64,000 nucleotides of DNA from Saccharobesus litoralis (GTDB lineage: Bacteria > Pseudomonadota > Gammaproteobacteria > Enterobacterales > Alteromonadaceae): positions 124,001-188,000 of the forward strand of contig NZ_CP026604.1 of the NCBI RefSeq assembly GCF_003063625.1. The letters run 5' to 3'. This document shows positions 17,232 through 26,351 of the stretch, one piece after another. The position numbers and the translations under genes are program-made. The notes below the pieces were generated by a model. It had not been told where the DNA came from. It saw only the letters and a program-made list of their open reading frames with translations, and searched no databases. The stretch's first letter is position 1, and each line of letters starts with the position of its first letter.

Positions 17232-20200
17232 ATGAAATCTACCTCTATTGCGGTGTTATGCTGCGCCCTCTCATTACTTAGTTTTACAGTCAATGCGGTT
17301 ATAAGCGACAAAGTCAAAGCAGCAAGTCAATCAGGTAAGGGTGCATATAGTACTAAGCCCCAGCCCAGCGCTATCATTGTAAAATGGCAAAATAAGCAAA
17401 GTCAGTCTGTTTCAGCCAGCTCAGTCAACCCAATGGGGCTAGTTAAGCGGAAATCATTTAAACATTTAACCGGTATGGAAATTTATAACGTACCGGCGCA
17501 TTTATCGGCTAAAGAAGCTGCGGTATTAATGGCGAGACAGCCAGGGGTTGAAAGCGCAGAGCCGGAAGTCATATTTGAAGTTTTAGCGATCCCCAATGAT
17601 GAGCATTTTGATCAATTGTGGGGACTGGATAACCAGTACGACACGGATATCAATGCACCAGAAGCTTGGGATATTACCCAAGGTAATGAACAAATTGTAA
17701 TCGGAGTTATCGATTCTGGTATCGATTATCAACACGAAGATTTGGCGCCTAATGTATGGCAAAACCCAAATGAAATTCCCAGCAATGGCATTGATGATGA
17801 TGGTAATGGCTATATTGATGATATATATGGAATAGATACCTATAACAATGACACTGATCCCTATGATGATAATGCACATGGTACTCATGTCGCTGGAACT
17901 ATCGCAGCTAAAGCTAATAATTCTATTGGTATTGCTGGGGTAGCTCCCAATGTGAAAATAATTTCTTGTAAGTTCATTAGCTCTTGGGGTTGGGGTACTA
18001 GTGCAGGGGCAATTGAATGTTTGGATTATTTTTATGATTTAAAAATGAATCATAATATCAATATCATTGCGACAAATAACTCGTGGGGTGGCGGACTTGA
18101 AAGTCAGTTGTTAAAGGACGCAATTGAAAAGCATAATCAAGCTAATATTGCTTTTATTGCTGCGGCTGGCAATAGCAGTATAAACCTAGATAGCTTTCCT
18201 CAGTATCCTGCCGCATACGACAATGAAAATATCGTTTCTGTCGCGGCTGTTAATATAGAAGAAAACCTCGCGTACTTCTCTAACTATGGTACACAAAATG
18301 TAGATATAGCGGCACCCGGCGTTGGAATATACAGCACAATACCGGGCAATAGTTATGAGTATTTTAGCGGCACATCAATGGCCGCCCCTCATGTAGCTGG
18401 CGCCTATGCATTAGTGGATAGTTTGTATCCCGACTATACGTTAAGTCAAAAAATAAACTTGATTTCAAAAGTCGGTAAAACTCAACCCGCTTTACAGGGG
18501 CGAGTGGGAAGTGGCAAAAGCTTGGCACTTTGGACAGATGATAATTCGGGTTCATTAAATTGCCAAGATAGCTTATCGACTACGATTGTTTCTCCTGTGT
18601 TATTAAACGGTGGTGTAAAAACTGCGCCAGATGAAGAGCTAGTGGTTAACTTATCTGTTCTTGATTGTGGCGTTCCTGTTATTGGTCAAAGCTACGAGCT
18701 GTTTGTTGGCGGTGAAAAGGTGGGTGACTTAAATGATGCCGGATTAGACGCAGACTTAACCGCGAATGATGGTATTTATTCAATAGCGTTCACAGTTGAC
18801 TTTATTGGCCAAGCACCAGCAACTATTAGCGGTGTGGTGAGTAATGTTTTTTATATTAATAGCTCGGTAGAACCTGCTAAATTTGAGAAAACCGACTACC
18901 AGTATCAAGAAGTGGTTGGCACGCCTATTTCCATATATGAAGAAGAATCTAAGCTTATTGATCTTGGTTTTTCAGTGGCTTGGCCTCTTGGAACGGTTGA
19001 TAATTTGTATATCAGTGCAAATGGCTTATTTAGTGCCGATTTTGCTTTTGGTTACGGTTGGAATTTCCCGCTACCAGGCGGCTCTTCTGCTCATGTATTT
19101 TTACCGTATCATGATGACTTACATCCAGCTAATGGCCAGATAAGTTATCAAGTTAGTGGTGAAGCGCCTAATCGCCAAGTTATTTTTGACTATAAAAATG
19201 TTGAGTATTTTTATCCTGATTGGGATGATGAGTCGACAATTAGCTTTCAAGTCGTCATGTTTGAAAGTAAAAATGAAATTCATGTCAATTATAAAGATTT
19301 ACTGGATCCAGGTTCTTATCGCAGTAATGGAGGCTCAGCCACAGTTGGCTATGAATATAATGGTCAAGCTGTGCAATTATTATATAACGAGCCCATATTA
19401 GACAATGAAACCAGTTATATTGTTAAAGCCGTTACGGTGGCGGGTTATCCGACGTTTAATCAATTTGAATTAACCGGAGGTGTAGCACGCCCTGGTTTTG
19501 AAATGACATTTACCGTTAATGCACAGGCTTCGACTGCTGACAATACAGTAAGCCTTGTCAGTTTAGATTTGGGTGATGGCACCGTTTTATCAAACCCTGA
19601 TTTGGGTGAGATCAATCATGTGTATTCACAAGCGGGCGTTTATAAAATCACCGCGCGTATTTCCGAAAATGGTAAAAGTGTTTACCGGTCTATTAATATC
19701 TTAGTCGAAGATTTAACCGAAGATGAACAACAAATAATCGACTTGGTGACTCAATCAACAATTTCTCTCGTTCAGTCGACTCCGGCCGATTATGGTTTAG
19801 TTTCACAAAGTCAGCATGAAATAGATATTGCGACTGCAGAACAGGCGCGCCAAGATTTAATTGTCGCTAACCCTGAAAATTATCAATTGGTGTCACAAGC
19901 TAAATACGTTGCTGATATTTCGACTGCAGAGCAAGCACGGCAAGATTTAATTGTGGCTAATCCTGAAAATTATCAATTGGTATCGCAAGCTAAATACCTT
20001 GCTGATATTGCGACTGCCGAGCAAGCACGGCAAGATTTAATTATCGCCAATCCTGAAAATTATCAATTGGTATCACAAGCTAAATACCTTGCTGATATTG
20101 CGACTGCAGAGCGAGCAAGGCAAGATTTAATTGTCGCCAATCCTGAAAATTATCAATTGGTATCGCAAGCTAAATATGTTGCTGATATTGCGACTGCAGA

Positions 20201-20972
20201 GCAAGCAAGGCAAGATTTAATTGTGGCTAATCCTGAAAATTATCAATTGGTTTCACAAGTTAAATACGTTGCTGATATTGCGGCAGCAGAGCAAGCACGG
20301 CAAGAGCTTATTATTGCTAAGCCACAAGATTATAATTTAGTATCACAGTCGAAATATGAAACCGATATTGCCGATGCTGAGTTAGCGCGGCAAAACTTAG
20401 TGATCGCCAATCCACTTAATTACAATCTAGTATCAAATGCTCAATATCTGGCTGACATTGCAACAGCTGAACAAGCGCGGCAAAATTTAGTCATAGCTAA
20501 TCCACTCAATTACAACTTGGTTTCACAAGCCCAATATACGGCTGATATTTTAGCGGCTGAAAATGCTCGACAAGCTTTGGTGATTGCAAATCCAACAAAC
20601 TATGATCTCGTGGCTAAAGCGGTTCATGAAGCAGCCATTGCCGATGCGATCCAGTTAGCTAAAGACAATAAAGAAGCTGAAATTGATCAAAACCCAGCTC
20701 AATTTGGTTTAATAAAACTCAATACATTGTCGTTAATTGATCAGACCGTTATTGAAGCGCTAGCAACCGGTACCCATTTATTGGGTAGCCCTCAACCTTT
20801 GTCTGAATTTGAGACTTTGTTTGCCTCGGTTAAATTTATTTGGTTATACACAGATGAACTTGGTTTCAGTGGTTGGGCACCTGATCAAGCTAACAGGGAT
20901 AAAATAGTCGCATCCGGTTATCAATTATTAACTGAAATTCCAGCCGGTGTTGGTTTTTGGGTTAAGAAATAG
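17232..20972 (+). CDS. Secreted subtilisin-like (S8) serine protease with 30-residue repeat array
   Basis: 1246 residues from ATG 17232, chosen because a perfect GGGAAGG Shine-Dalgarno precedes it and the protein then starts with signal peptide MKSTSIAVLCCALSLLSFTV. An inhibitor-like propeptide (~40-120) precedes the S8 domain, with catalytic D161 (GVIDSGIDY), H216 (AHGTHVAG), the oxyanion-hole region around AAAGNSS, and S382 (SGTSMAAPH). Beta-rich domains follow (~430-830, ending in a PKD-like module LDLGDGTVLSNP). Residues 853-1122 are nine tandem 30-residue units (ANPENYQLVSQAKY...). The C-terminus, beginning with an SLIDQ segment and ending GVGFWVKK, is a separate conserved cap. It probably digests extracellular protein. 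The lipoprotein gene 9 bases downstream is likely co-transcribed. Confidence 0.92.
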   Translation: MKSTSIAVLCCALSLLSFTVNAVISDKVKAASQSGKGAYSTKPQPSAIIVKWQNKQSQSVSASSVNPMGLVKRKSFKHLTGMEIYNVPAHLSAKEAAVLMARQPGVESAEPEVIFEVLAIPNDEHFDQLWGLDNQYDTDINAPEAWDITQGNEQIVIGVIDSGIDYQHEDLAPNVWQNPNEIPSNGIDDDGNGYIDDIYGIDTYNNDTDPYDDNAHGTHVAGTIAAKANNSIGIAGVAPNVKIISCKFISSWGWGTSAGAIECLDYFYDLKMNHNINIIATNNSWGGGLESQLLKDAIEKHNQANIAFIAAAGNSSINLDSFPQYPAAYDNENIVSVAAVNIEENLAYFSNYGTQNVDIAAPGVGIYSTIPGNSYEYFSGTSMAAPHVAGAYALVDSLYPDYTLSQKINLISKVGKTQPALQGRVGSGKSLALWTDDNSGSLNCQDSLSTTIVSPVLLNGGVKTAPDEELVVNLSVLDCGVPVIGQSYELFVGGEKVGDLNDAGLDADLTANDGIYSIAFTVDFIGQAPATISGVVSNVFYINSSVEPAKFEKTDYQYQEVVGTPISIYEEESKLIDLGFSVAWPLGTVDNLYISANGLFSADFAFGYGWNFPLPGGSSAHVFLPYHDDLHPANGQISYQVSGEAPNRQVIFDYKNVEYFYPDWDDESTISFQVVMFESKNEIHVNYKDLLDPGSYRSNGGSATVGYEYNGQAVQLLYNEPILDNETSYIVKAVTVAGYPTFNQFELTGGVARPGFEMTFTVNAQASTADNTVSLVSLDLGDGTVLSNPDLGEINHVYSQAGVYKITARISENGKSVYRSINILVEDLTEDEQQIIDLVTQSTISLVQSTPADYGLVSQSQHEIDIATAEQARQDLIVANPENYQLVSQAKYVADISTAEQARQDLIVANPENYQLVSQAKYLADIATAEQARQDLIIANPENYQLVSQAKYLADIATAERARQDLIVANPENYQLVSQAKYVADIATAEQARQDLIVANPENYQLVSQVKYVADIAAAEQARQELIIAKPQDYNLVSQSKYETDIADAELARQNLVIANPLNYNLVSNAQYLADIATAEQARQNLVIANPLNYNLVSQAQYTADILAAENARQALVIANPTNYDLVAKAVHEAAIADAIQLAKDNKEAEIDQNPAQFGLIKLNTLSLIDQTVIEALATGTHLLGSPQPLSEFETLFASVKFIWLYTDELGFSGWAPDQANRDKIVASGYQLLTEIPAGVGFWVKK
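19788..20597 (+). repeat. Tandem array of nine 90-bp coding units
   Basis: In-frame within the subtilase. Each unit encodes about 30 residues of the pattern NYxLVSQAxYxADIATAEQARQ plus DLIVANPE. Units 2-6 (19878-20327) are nearly identical at DNA level, while units 1 and 7-9 have diverged, indicating recent expansion in the middle of the array. A tenth degenerate unit follows. Confidence 0.92.
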
Positions 20973-20981
20973 GGCAAAGTG

Positions 20982-21911
20982 ATGTTGAATAGTTTAAAAA
21001 TACTTTGCTTGATTATCGCAACATCATTATTAAGTGCTTGTGATGAACCTGGGCCATCGACCCAGGTTATTGGTAGTGTTAATAAAGGTATAGTGGTTAA
21101 TGGCCAAGTCGATGTATATGAAGTTGCTGTTGACGGAGTCATTGGTAGCGAAATAAAAGCAACCGGCAGCACAGATGAAATGGGTCGATTTATTATGGAT
21201 GTGCCATTGCCAGAAGGTGTGCGCCTTTATGTTAAATTGACGGCTAATCCGCAAGGTACTAGCAAAATGCTTTGTGATCTGCCAACTTGTTCGGGATCAA
21301 GTACTGACGCTCAAGGCAACATAATTAGACATTCGGTTATAATGGGGCAATGGTTACCGTTGCCAGATACTTTTATCTTAAGTGCATTTGTTAGTGAGGT
21401 TAAAGTAGGGGAATCGGTTAATATAAATATTCTGACTCACTCTGTCGCGCAAAAATATCAAGAACAAGCACCGGATAAAGCCCAGCTGGAAAATGAATAT
21501 TTGCAACTGAAACAAGAGTTAAACCTAAACAGGTTGCCAAATGAAATTGAGCCGTTAAGTCCAACTGAAGACAATGTTGTTGACGACGCTAATATTCAAG
21601 ATAATTTACTTGTGTTAGCCGCATTACAAACCATTGAGCAGGCCGATAACATAACCAATAAAGTGGCTAATTTTGTTGAGCATTTTCAACAAAACGAGTC
21701 TGTAGTCACTGAACATACCTCTCTGTCAGAAATTACAGCCACTGCCGTATCGCTTGCAGAGCCTCTTATTACATCAACTAATATTGGCGTATCAGAAGGC
21801 GTCGACATGGCTAGCTTAGAACGTGAATTGCAATCCGCTAACATAGTTGCAGCTAAAAAAGAAAATCGCTTACCAATGGCTGATTTACCTATTTCCCCTC
21901 CCAATTTATAG
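20982..21911 (+). CDS. Lipoprotein of unknown function (309 aa)
   Basis: Starts at ATG 20982, directly after a GTG that also keeps the frame. A hydrophobic signal ends in lipobox LLSAC at about residue 20, so it is a membrane-anchored lipoprotein. The body contains a beta-rich segment (~35-130, STDEMGRFIMDVPLPEG, carboxypeptidase-regulatory-like) and then mostly helical, acidic sequence. No catalytic family recognised. It lies 9 bases after the S8 protease stop, so the two probably form one transcript. Oddly, the stop codon TAG is the first three bases of MITE-1 copy C, so the present C-terminus may have been set by that insertion. Confidence 0.75.
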   Translation: MLNSLKILCLIIATSLLSACDEPGPSTQVIGSVNKGIVVNGQVDVYEVAVDGVIGSEIKATGSTDEMGRFIMDVPLPEGVRLYVKLTANPQGTSKMLCDLPTCSGSSTDAQGNIIRHSVIMGQWLPLPDTFILSAFVSEVKVGESVNINILTHSVAQKYQEQAPDKAQLENEYLQLKQELNLNRLPNEIEPLSPTEDNVVDDANIQDNLLVLAALQTIEQADNITNKVANFVEHFQQNESVVTEHTSLSEITATAVSLAEPLITSTNIGVSEGVDMASLERELQSANIVAAKKENRLPMADLPISPPNL

Positions 21912-22033
21912 TCAAAGCGATCAGGTTTTAGGGGAAGCCGTCAAGCTTCGAGACCCCATGAGCATATGCTCTATTATGTGATTGGGGCGAGTAAGCGCAG
22001 ACAATGAACCATAAGACCTGAGCGAGAAGACTA
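21909..22033 (+). mobile_element. MITE-1 copy C (125 bp)
   Basis: Full-length copy, TAGTCAAAGCG to GAGAAGACTA, about three differences from copy B and three from copy D. It begins inside the stop codon of the upstream lipoprotein gene and ends 69 bases before the next gene. Flanked by TA at both ends. Confidence 0.88.
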
Positions 22034-22102
22034 TATAAAGACGTTTTAAATATGACTATGCTGGACTATCCTGTAATGGATACTCCAGCAAAATAATAAG
22101 TC

Positions 22103-23866
22103 ATGACTAAAACAACGTTCACCTTTGATGAAGCTCGTCATTCTATGCAAATGATTTGCATAAATGCATTACATGTAGACGCAATGGCCGAGCAAGAAGA
22201 CAAGCAAAGTCAGTATATAGAAGCAATTCAGTTACTAGAGCAACTGTTTAAAACCAAGCCTTTGTTAATGGCAAGCTTGTATATTGAGCCGGCTAACGAA
22301 GAATTGCATATACAATGGTATGGTGAGAGTACCTGTGTTGGCGATCACAGTGCAATTTTTAATCTTGAAGATTATGCTGATGATGAATGGGTTTTAGATT
22401 TACTTAGCTGTCATTTGCATTATTCGCGCAACAGTGCCCAATCGTTAAATCAACGTTTTCGTTTGCATTTGCCTGAAGGTGAATTCACCGTTCAAGCATT
22501 AGAATGCCAAGAGCAATGTGTAGGGCTGTTGGTTTATCAGTCTGTTCCAGAAGATGAGTTGCATATTCAATACTATGATGCGCTATTTAACACATTACGC
22601 TTATTGTTTTTTAACAAGCAGCAAAAAAACCTAGTTGAAAATAAACTGCAGACATACAAACAAGTCATGAACTTGATGCCACAGCGTGTATTTTGGAAAA
22701 ACAAAAAATCCGTTTACCAAGGTGCGAACATGGCATTTGCCCGAGATGCAAGTATGAGTGATCCTGAGCACCTGATTGGCGTCACGGATCACGATATCTT
22801 TCCGTCGGAAGCTGAGTTGTATCGTTCTGATGATGCCAGAACGATGCAAACTCGGATCCACATGATCAATTCGGATGAACCGCAAACTCATGCAAATGGC
22901 AAAACAATTTGGTTACGAACCAGTAAACGGCCGATTATTAATCAGGATGAGCAAGTTATCGGTGTTGTAGGCACTTACGATGACATTACCGAGCTGAAAG
23001 TTGTCCAACAGGAATTACAAGAAGCAAAAGACAACTTAGAATTAAGAGTAAAAGAGCGAACTCAAGAACTGTCCGACAGCAATGAACGCTTAGAAAAAGT
23101 CTTGGTTGATTTAAGCCAAGCGCAAGCTCATTTGGTAGATAAAGAAAAAATGGCGGCCTTAGGTGGTCTTGTTGCGGGTATTTCTCATGAAATTAATACC
23201 CCCGTAGGCATTGCTGTAACTGGATCAAGCCATTTAAATCATGTGGTGAATCAATTACAAACAGAACAACAGTCTGGTAAGTTAACCCGGGCTAAATTTG
23301 AAAACTTATGTAGTGAGCTAAACGAAGGTTGCGATATTATTTTGCAAAACTTGAATCGAGCATCACAGTTAATCGCTAACTTCAAAATGATTGCGGTCGA
23401 TCAGTCACATGACGAAAAACGTAGCTTGTTGGTGCGTGAATATGTAGAGCAAATTTTATCGACTTTACAACCTAAATTGCGGGCGCGAGACATAACCATA
23501 TCAATAAATATAGACACTAGCTTATCGGCTGAAATATACCCAGGTGCTTTTGCACAAATTATTACCAATTTAACTGAAAACGCATTACTGCATGCATTTG
23601 AAAATCAAGATGGTCAGATTAATATTCAAATAGAATCAGCAGACCAGCAAATGCAGTTTATATTTAGTGACACGGGAACGGGAATTGACGATAGTGCGTT
23701 GAAACAAATATTTGATCCCTTTTTTACCACTAAGCGTAGTTCAGGTGGTTCGGGGCTAGGTCTAAATATTGTTTATAATTTAGTAACGCAACGTTTAGGT
23801 GGAAAAATAGAATGTGAAAGTTATAAAGGCAAGGGAACTGAGTTTAAAATGCAGTTCCCTATCTAG
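22103..23866 (+). CDS. Soluble PAS-domain sensor histidine kinase
   Basis: 587 residues, no membrane helix. The N-terminal ~180 residues are a GAF-like or unknown sensory region. A PAS domain lies at ~185-300 (QVMNLMPQRVFWKNKK ... GVVGTYDDITELK), a coiled coil at ~300-350, the HisKA-like dimerisation helix with phospho-acceptor histidine in GLVAGISHEINTPVG (~365), and the HATPase domain (~470-587) with NLTENAL, SDTGTGIDD and GSGLGLNIVYNLV. No receiver domain is attached and no response regulator is next to it, so the partner is unknown. It is bracketed by two inverted MITE-1 copies together with the YfaZ gene. Confidence 0.9.
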   Translation: MTKTTFTFDEARHSMQMICINALHVDAMAEQEDKQSQYIEAIQLLEQLFKTKPLLMASLYIEPANEELHIQWYGESTCVGDHSAIFNLEDYADDEWVLDLLSCHLHYSRNSAQSLNQRFRLHLPEGEFTVQALECQEQCVGLLVYQSVPEDELHIQYYDALFNTLRLLFFNKQQKNLVENKLQTYKQVMNLMPQRVFWKNKKSVYQGANMAFARDASMSDPEHLIGVTDHDIFPSEAELYRSDDARTMQTRIHMINSDEPQTHANGKTIWLRTSKRPIINQDEQVIGVVGTYDDITELKVVQQELQEAKDNLELRVKERTQELSDSNERLEKVLVDLSQAQAHLVDKEKMAALGGLVAGISHEINTPVGIAVTGSSHLNHVVNQLQTEQQSGKLTRAKFENLCSELNEGCDIILQNLNRASQLIANFKMIAVDQSHDEKRSLLVREYVEQILSTLQPKLRARDITISINIDTSLSAEIYPGAFAQIITNLTENALLHAFENQDGQINIQIESADQQMQFIFSDTGTGIDDSALKQIFDPFFTTKRSSGGSGLGLNIVYNLVTQRLGGKIECESYKGKGTEFKMQFPI

Positions 23867-23904
23867 CTTCCATTTTAGTATTAGAAGCTTAATTAGCCAT
23901 CTCT

Positions 23905-24465
23905 TTAAAATTTTAAAGTTAAGGCTAAAAACCCACCTGAATGAAGTTCAGCGTCGACTGGAGAGTCTTTGATATCTACCGAAATGTCGCGGTAGCCTAG
24001 AGATACTTCGGCTTCTGGCATTAACTGATAAGACAAACGAGCTTCTACTTCAACATAATTTTCAGCGTCGCCAAATGAAACTACTTGCGGTGCATAATAG
24101 GCTTGGCCACGTAAATATAATTCAGCCGCCAGTTTGTATTGGCCTTGTGCACCAATTGCTAAACCGCCACCATCGGCATCGCCAACAGAACCGTAAAAAA
24201 CTTTACCGCCAACGAGCAAGTTGTTCATGTTTTGCGCTTTACCCACTAAGAACGCAATATCAGCTAAGTCTGCGTCTTCGTCATGGTGAAAATAACTTGC
24301 TTGAACATAGCTATTTTCGCTACCAATGCCACTATGGCCGTAACTGATCTTCGCGGTTTTATTGCTAAGTGCTAAATCTAGCGCTTTGTTTTGAGCTTGG
24401 GCAACACCAGTGATTGAGGCCGCAAGTGTAAGGGCTGTGATAAATGTTTTTTTCAATAAGTCCAT
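23905..24465 (-). CDS. YfaZ-family outer membrane protein
   Basis: 186 residues with signal peptide MDLLKKTFITALTLAASITG ending near AQAQ. The remainder is alternating beta strands with the final F (LALTLKF) expected for an outer-membrane barrel, and it matches the YfaZ family in pattern (SYVQASYFHHDEDADLADI, YRDISVDIKD). Function of the family is unknown. It is convergent with the histidine kinase; a short inverted repeat AGCTTC/GAAGCT (23865-23889) lies between the two stops. MITE-1 copy D lies 34 bases upstream of the start, between promoter and gene or overlapping the promoter. Confidence 0.85.
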   Translation of the reverse strand: MDLLKKTFITALTLAASITGVAQAQNKALDLALSNKTAKISYGHSGIGSENSYVQASYFHHDEDADLADIAFLVGKAQNMNNLLVGGKVFYGSVGDADGGGLAIGAQGQYKLAAELYLRGQAYYAPQVVSFGDAENYVEVEARLSYQLMPEAEVSLGYRDISVDIKDSPVDAELHSGGFLALTLKF

Positions 24466-24498
24466 GGTATTTCTTCTCAGTATTTCCGATATCAGTTA

Positions 24499-24623
24499 TA
24501 GTCTTTTCGCTCAGGTCTTATGGTTCATTGTCAGCACTTACTCGCCCCAATCACATAATAGAGCATATGCTCATGGGGTCTCGAAGCTTGACGGCTTCCC
24601 CTAAAACCTGATCGCTTTGACTA
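24499..24623 (-). mobile_element. MITE-1 copy D (125 bp, inverted)
   Basis: Full-length copy in opposite orientation to copies B and C; its reverse complement differs from copy C at about three positions of 125. It lies immediately upstream of the yfaZ-like gene. Flanked by TA. The gap 24624-24784 otherwise holds nothing recognisable. Confidence 0.88.
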
Positions 24624-24784
24624 CAGTTAGGAACTGTCTTAATTAATATCAAGATCTGTTTGGCGTAAGTATGCCCGTTAAACCTTGATATTTAAACGAT
24701 ATTTTGTGTCATTTATCTTAAAACAGGGTTCACTTCTCGAAAATTGTTTATAAATGTTTGCTGTAATATTGGGGTGATTAAAGT

Positions 24785-25333
24785 TCAACCATTCTCTTGT
24801 AACGTATTAGGCGTGATATGGACTGAACCTATATCGCTCGAAATCCAAATTTCTCCACTGTCGATAGTGATTTGTAGCTGCATGTTTTTATTAACAAGTT
24901 GGCTTAATTCAATCATTTGTTGTTCAGCAAATTCAAAAACAGCTAAGTTTGTATAAGAATTTAATTTATTGGCTATTTGCTGCCACCAAGGTGTAACGGC
25001 ATTACCGCCATAGCAATATAAGGTGACTCGTTCCGCCATTCGGCAGGCTTTTTTGAGTTGTTTCTCTTCGGGTTGGCCAAAAGCAATCCAATGTTTTATT
25101 TGGCCATTTAATTCAACTTGCCATAATTCCGCCTCATCGTCATTACTGCACAGTTCTTGGTTGAAATTAAGTTGGTCATTGGCATTAATAGCAAAAGCTA
25201 AAAGCCTAACCATTAAGCGCTGATCGGTTTCAGAAGGGTGTTGTGCGACGGTCAGTTTATGAGATTGATAATAATGCCGATCTGTATCAGCAATATCTAA
25301 TTGTACTTTGAAAATGGTTGATTTTAAGGCCAT
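24785..25333 (-). CDS. yaeQ: YaeQ family protein
   Basis: 182 residues, matching YaeQ in length and pattern: it begins MALKSTIFKVQLDIADTDRH, has ETDQRLMVRLLAFA near residue 35, ELWQVELNGQIKHWIAFGQP in the middle, and ends with LQITIDSGEIWISS. YaeQ has a nuclease-like (PD-(D/E)XK) fold and was proposed as a suppressor of RfaH loss, but its molecular activity is not established. It is a single gene with its own promoter region. Confidence 0.9.
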   Translation of the reverse strand: MALKSTIFKVQLDIADTDRHYYQSHKLTVAQHPSETDQRLMVRLLAFAINANDQLNFNQELCSNDDEAELWQVELNGQIKHWIAFGQPEEKQLKKACRMAERVTLYCYGGNAVTPWWQQIANKLNSYTNLAVFEFAEQQMIELSQLVNKNMQLQITIDSGEIWISSDIGSVHITPNTLQENG

Positions 25334-25496
25334 TAAAATTTTTCATCTAGTTACTATTGCTAGTGAGTTTATCAGTATTTAATTGCCATTTTATTGTTTT
25401 TAATGGTAAATAAAATCAAGGTTAAGCGTAGGTAAGTGATTAAAATTAAAGTAAACTTGCTATAAAACTCATTTCATTTTTAAACGGAATCAAGTA

Positions 25497-26279
25497 ATGA
25501 AAAATATCACTCTATTGTTTTTTGTCGTTTTAACTTTAGTTGCTTGTGCTAAATCACCAACGGGTCGTAGTCAGTTTATTATTGTTGGTGCAGAACAAAT
25601 GTCCAAAATGGGCATAGAAAGCTTCGACAATATGAAACAAGAGCAACCGGTTTCTACCGATAAAAAGTTAACGGCTTATGTACAATGTGTTGCCGATCCT
25701 ATTTTAAAAGTATTACCAGCCGAATGGCAAAATGATTGGGAAATTGTGGTATTTGATAGTGAGCAAATCAACGCTTTTGCGTTACCGGGACGTAAAATTG
25801 GGGTTTACACTGGTATTTTACAAGTGACCGAAAATGCTGACCAACTAGCGGCTATCGTAGGTCATGAAGTGGGACATGTTATTGCTAATCATGGTGCAGA
25901 GCGTGTTTCACAAGGTACGGCAGCGCAAAAAATAGCGCAAGGCGTTTCGGTATTAACTAAAGGTAGTGAATATCATAAAGAAATTAGCGCTGGTTTAGGT
26001 ATTGGTGCGCAGTATGGTGTACTCATGCCATTCAGCCGACTACATGAATCGGAAGCGGACGTGTTAGGTTTACAGTATTTGATGCTAGCAGGTTATAAAC
26101 CAGAAGAGTCGCAAAAGTTGTGGCAAAATATGGCGAAGGTTGGCGGTAAGCGTCAAATGGAAATTTTATCGACCCATCCTGCACCCGAAACGCGAATTAA
26201 CAATTTAGGTAAACACATTAAAAAATATCGCGCACAGGGCATAAAACCTTTGTTTAAGCGTGCAGCTTGTTCTAAGTAA
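25497..26279 (+). CDS. M48-family metalloprotease lipoprotein (LoiP/YggG-like)
   Basis: 260 residues. The lipoprotein signal ends at LVAC (Cys ~17). The zinc motif HEVGHVIANHGAERVSQ (HExxH near residue 122) with the downstream glutamate in LHESEADVLGLQYL completes the M48 site. Length and the FALPGRKIGVYTGIL and STHPAPETRI signatures match LoiP/YggG, an outer-membrane-associated protease involved in protein quality control and osmotic stress in E. coli. A strong terminator follows, so it is monocistronic. Confidence 0.92.
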   Translation: MKNITLLFFVVLTLVACAKSPTGRSQFIIVGAEQMSKMGIESFDNMKQEQPVSTDKKLTAYVQCVADPILKVLPAEWQNDWEIVVFDSEQINAFALPGRKIGVYTGILQVTENADQLAAIVGHEVGHVIANHGAERVSQGTAAQKIAQGVSVLTKGSEYHKEISAGLGIGAQYGVLMPFSRLHESEADVLGLQYLMLAGYKPEESQKLWQNMAKVGGKRQMEILSTHPAPETRINNLGKHIKKYRAQGIKPLFKRAACSK

Positions 26280-26293
26280 ACAATCTTCGACTT

Positions 26294-26323
26294 TAGCGAG
26301 GTCTTTTTTCCTCGCTATTTTTT
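26294..26323 (+). terminator. Rho-independent terminator after M48 gene
   Basis: Perfect stem TAGCGAGG / CCTCGCTA with an 8-base loop and six T, 14 bases after the stop. Confidence 0.92.
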
Positions 26324-26351
26324 CACATGCTTAGGAAAATGGATATTTGTC

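Noticed and set aside
19788-20597. Regularly spaced repeats that might suggest a CRISPR array
   Set aside because: The 90-bp period is a coding repeat in frame with no unique spacers between repeats.
22103-23866. Composite transposon bounded by MITE-1 copies
   Set aside because: Two non-autonomous elements without a transposase do not prove mobility of the enclosed genes; kept only as a possible inversion substrate.
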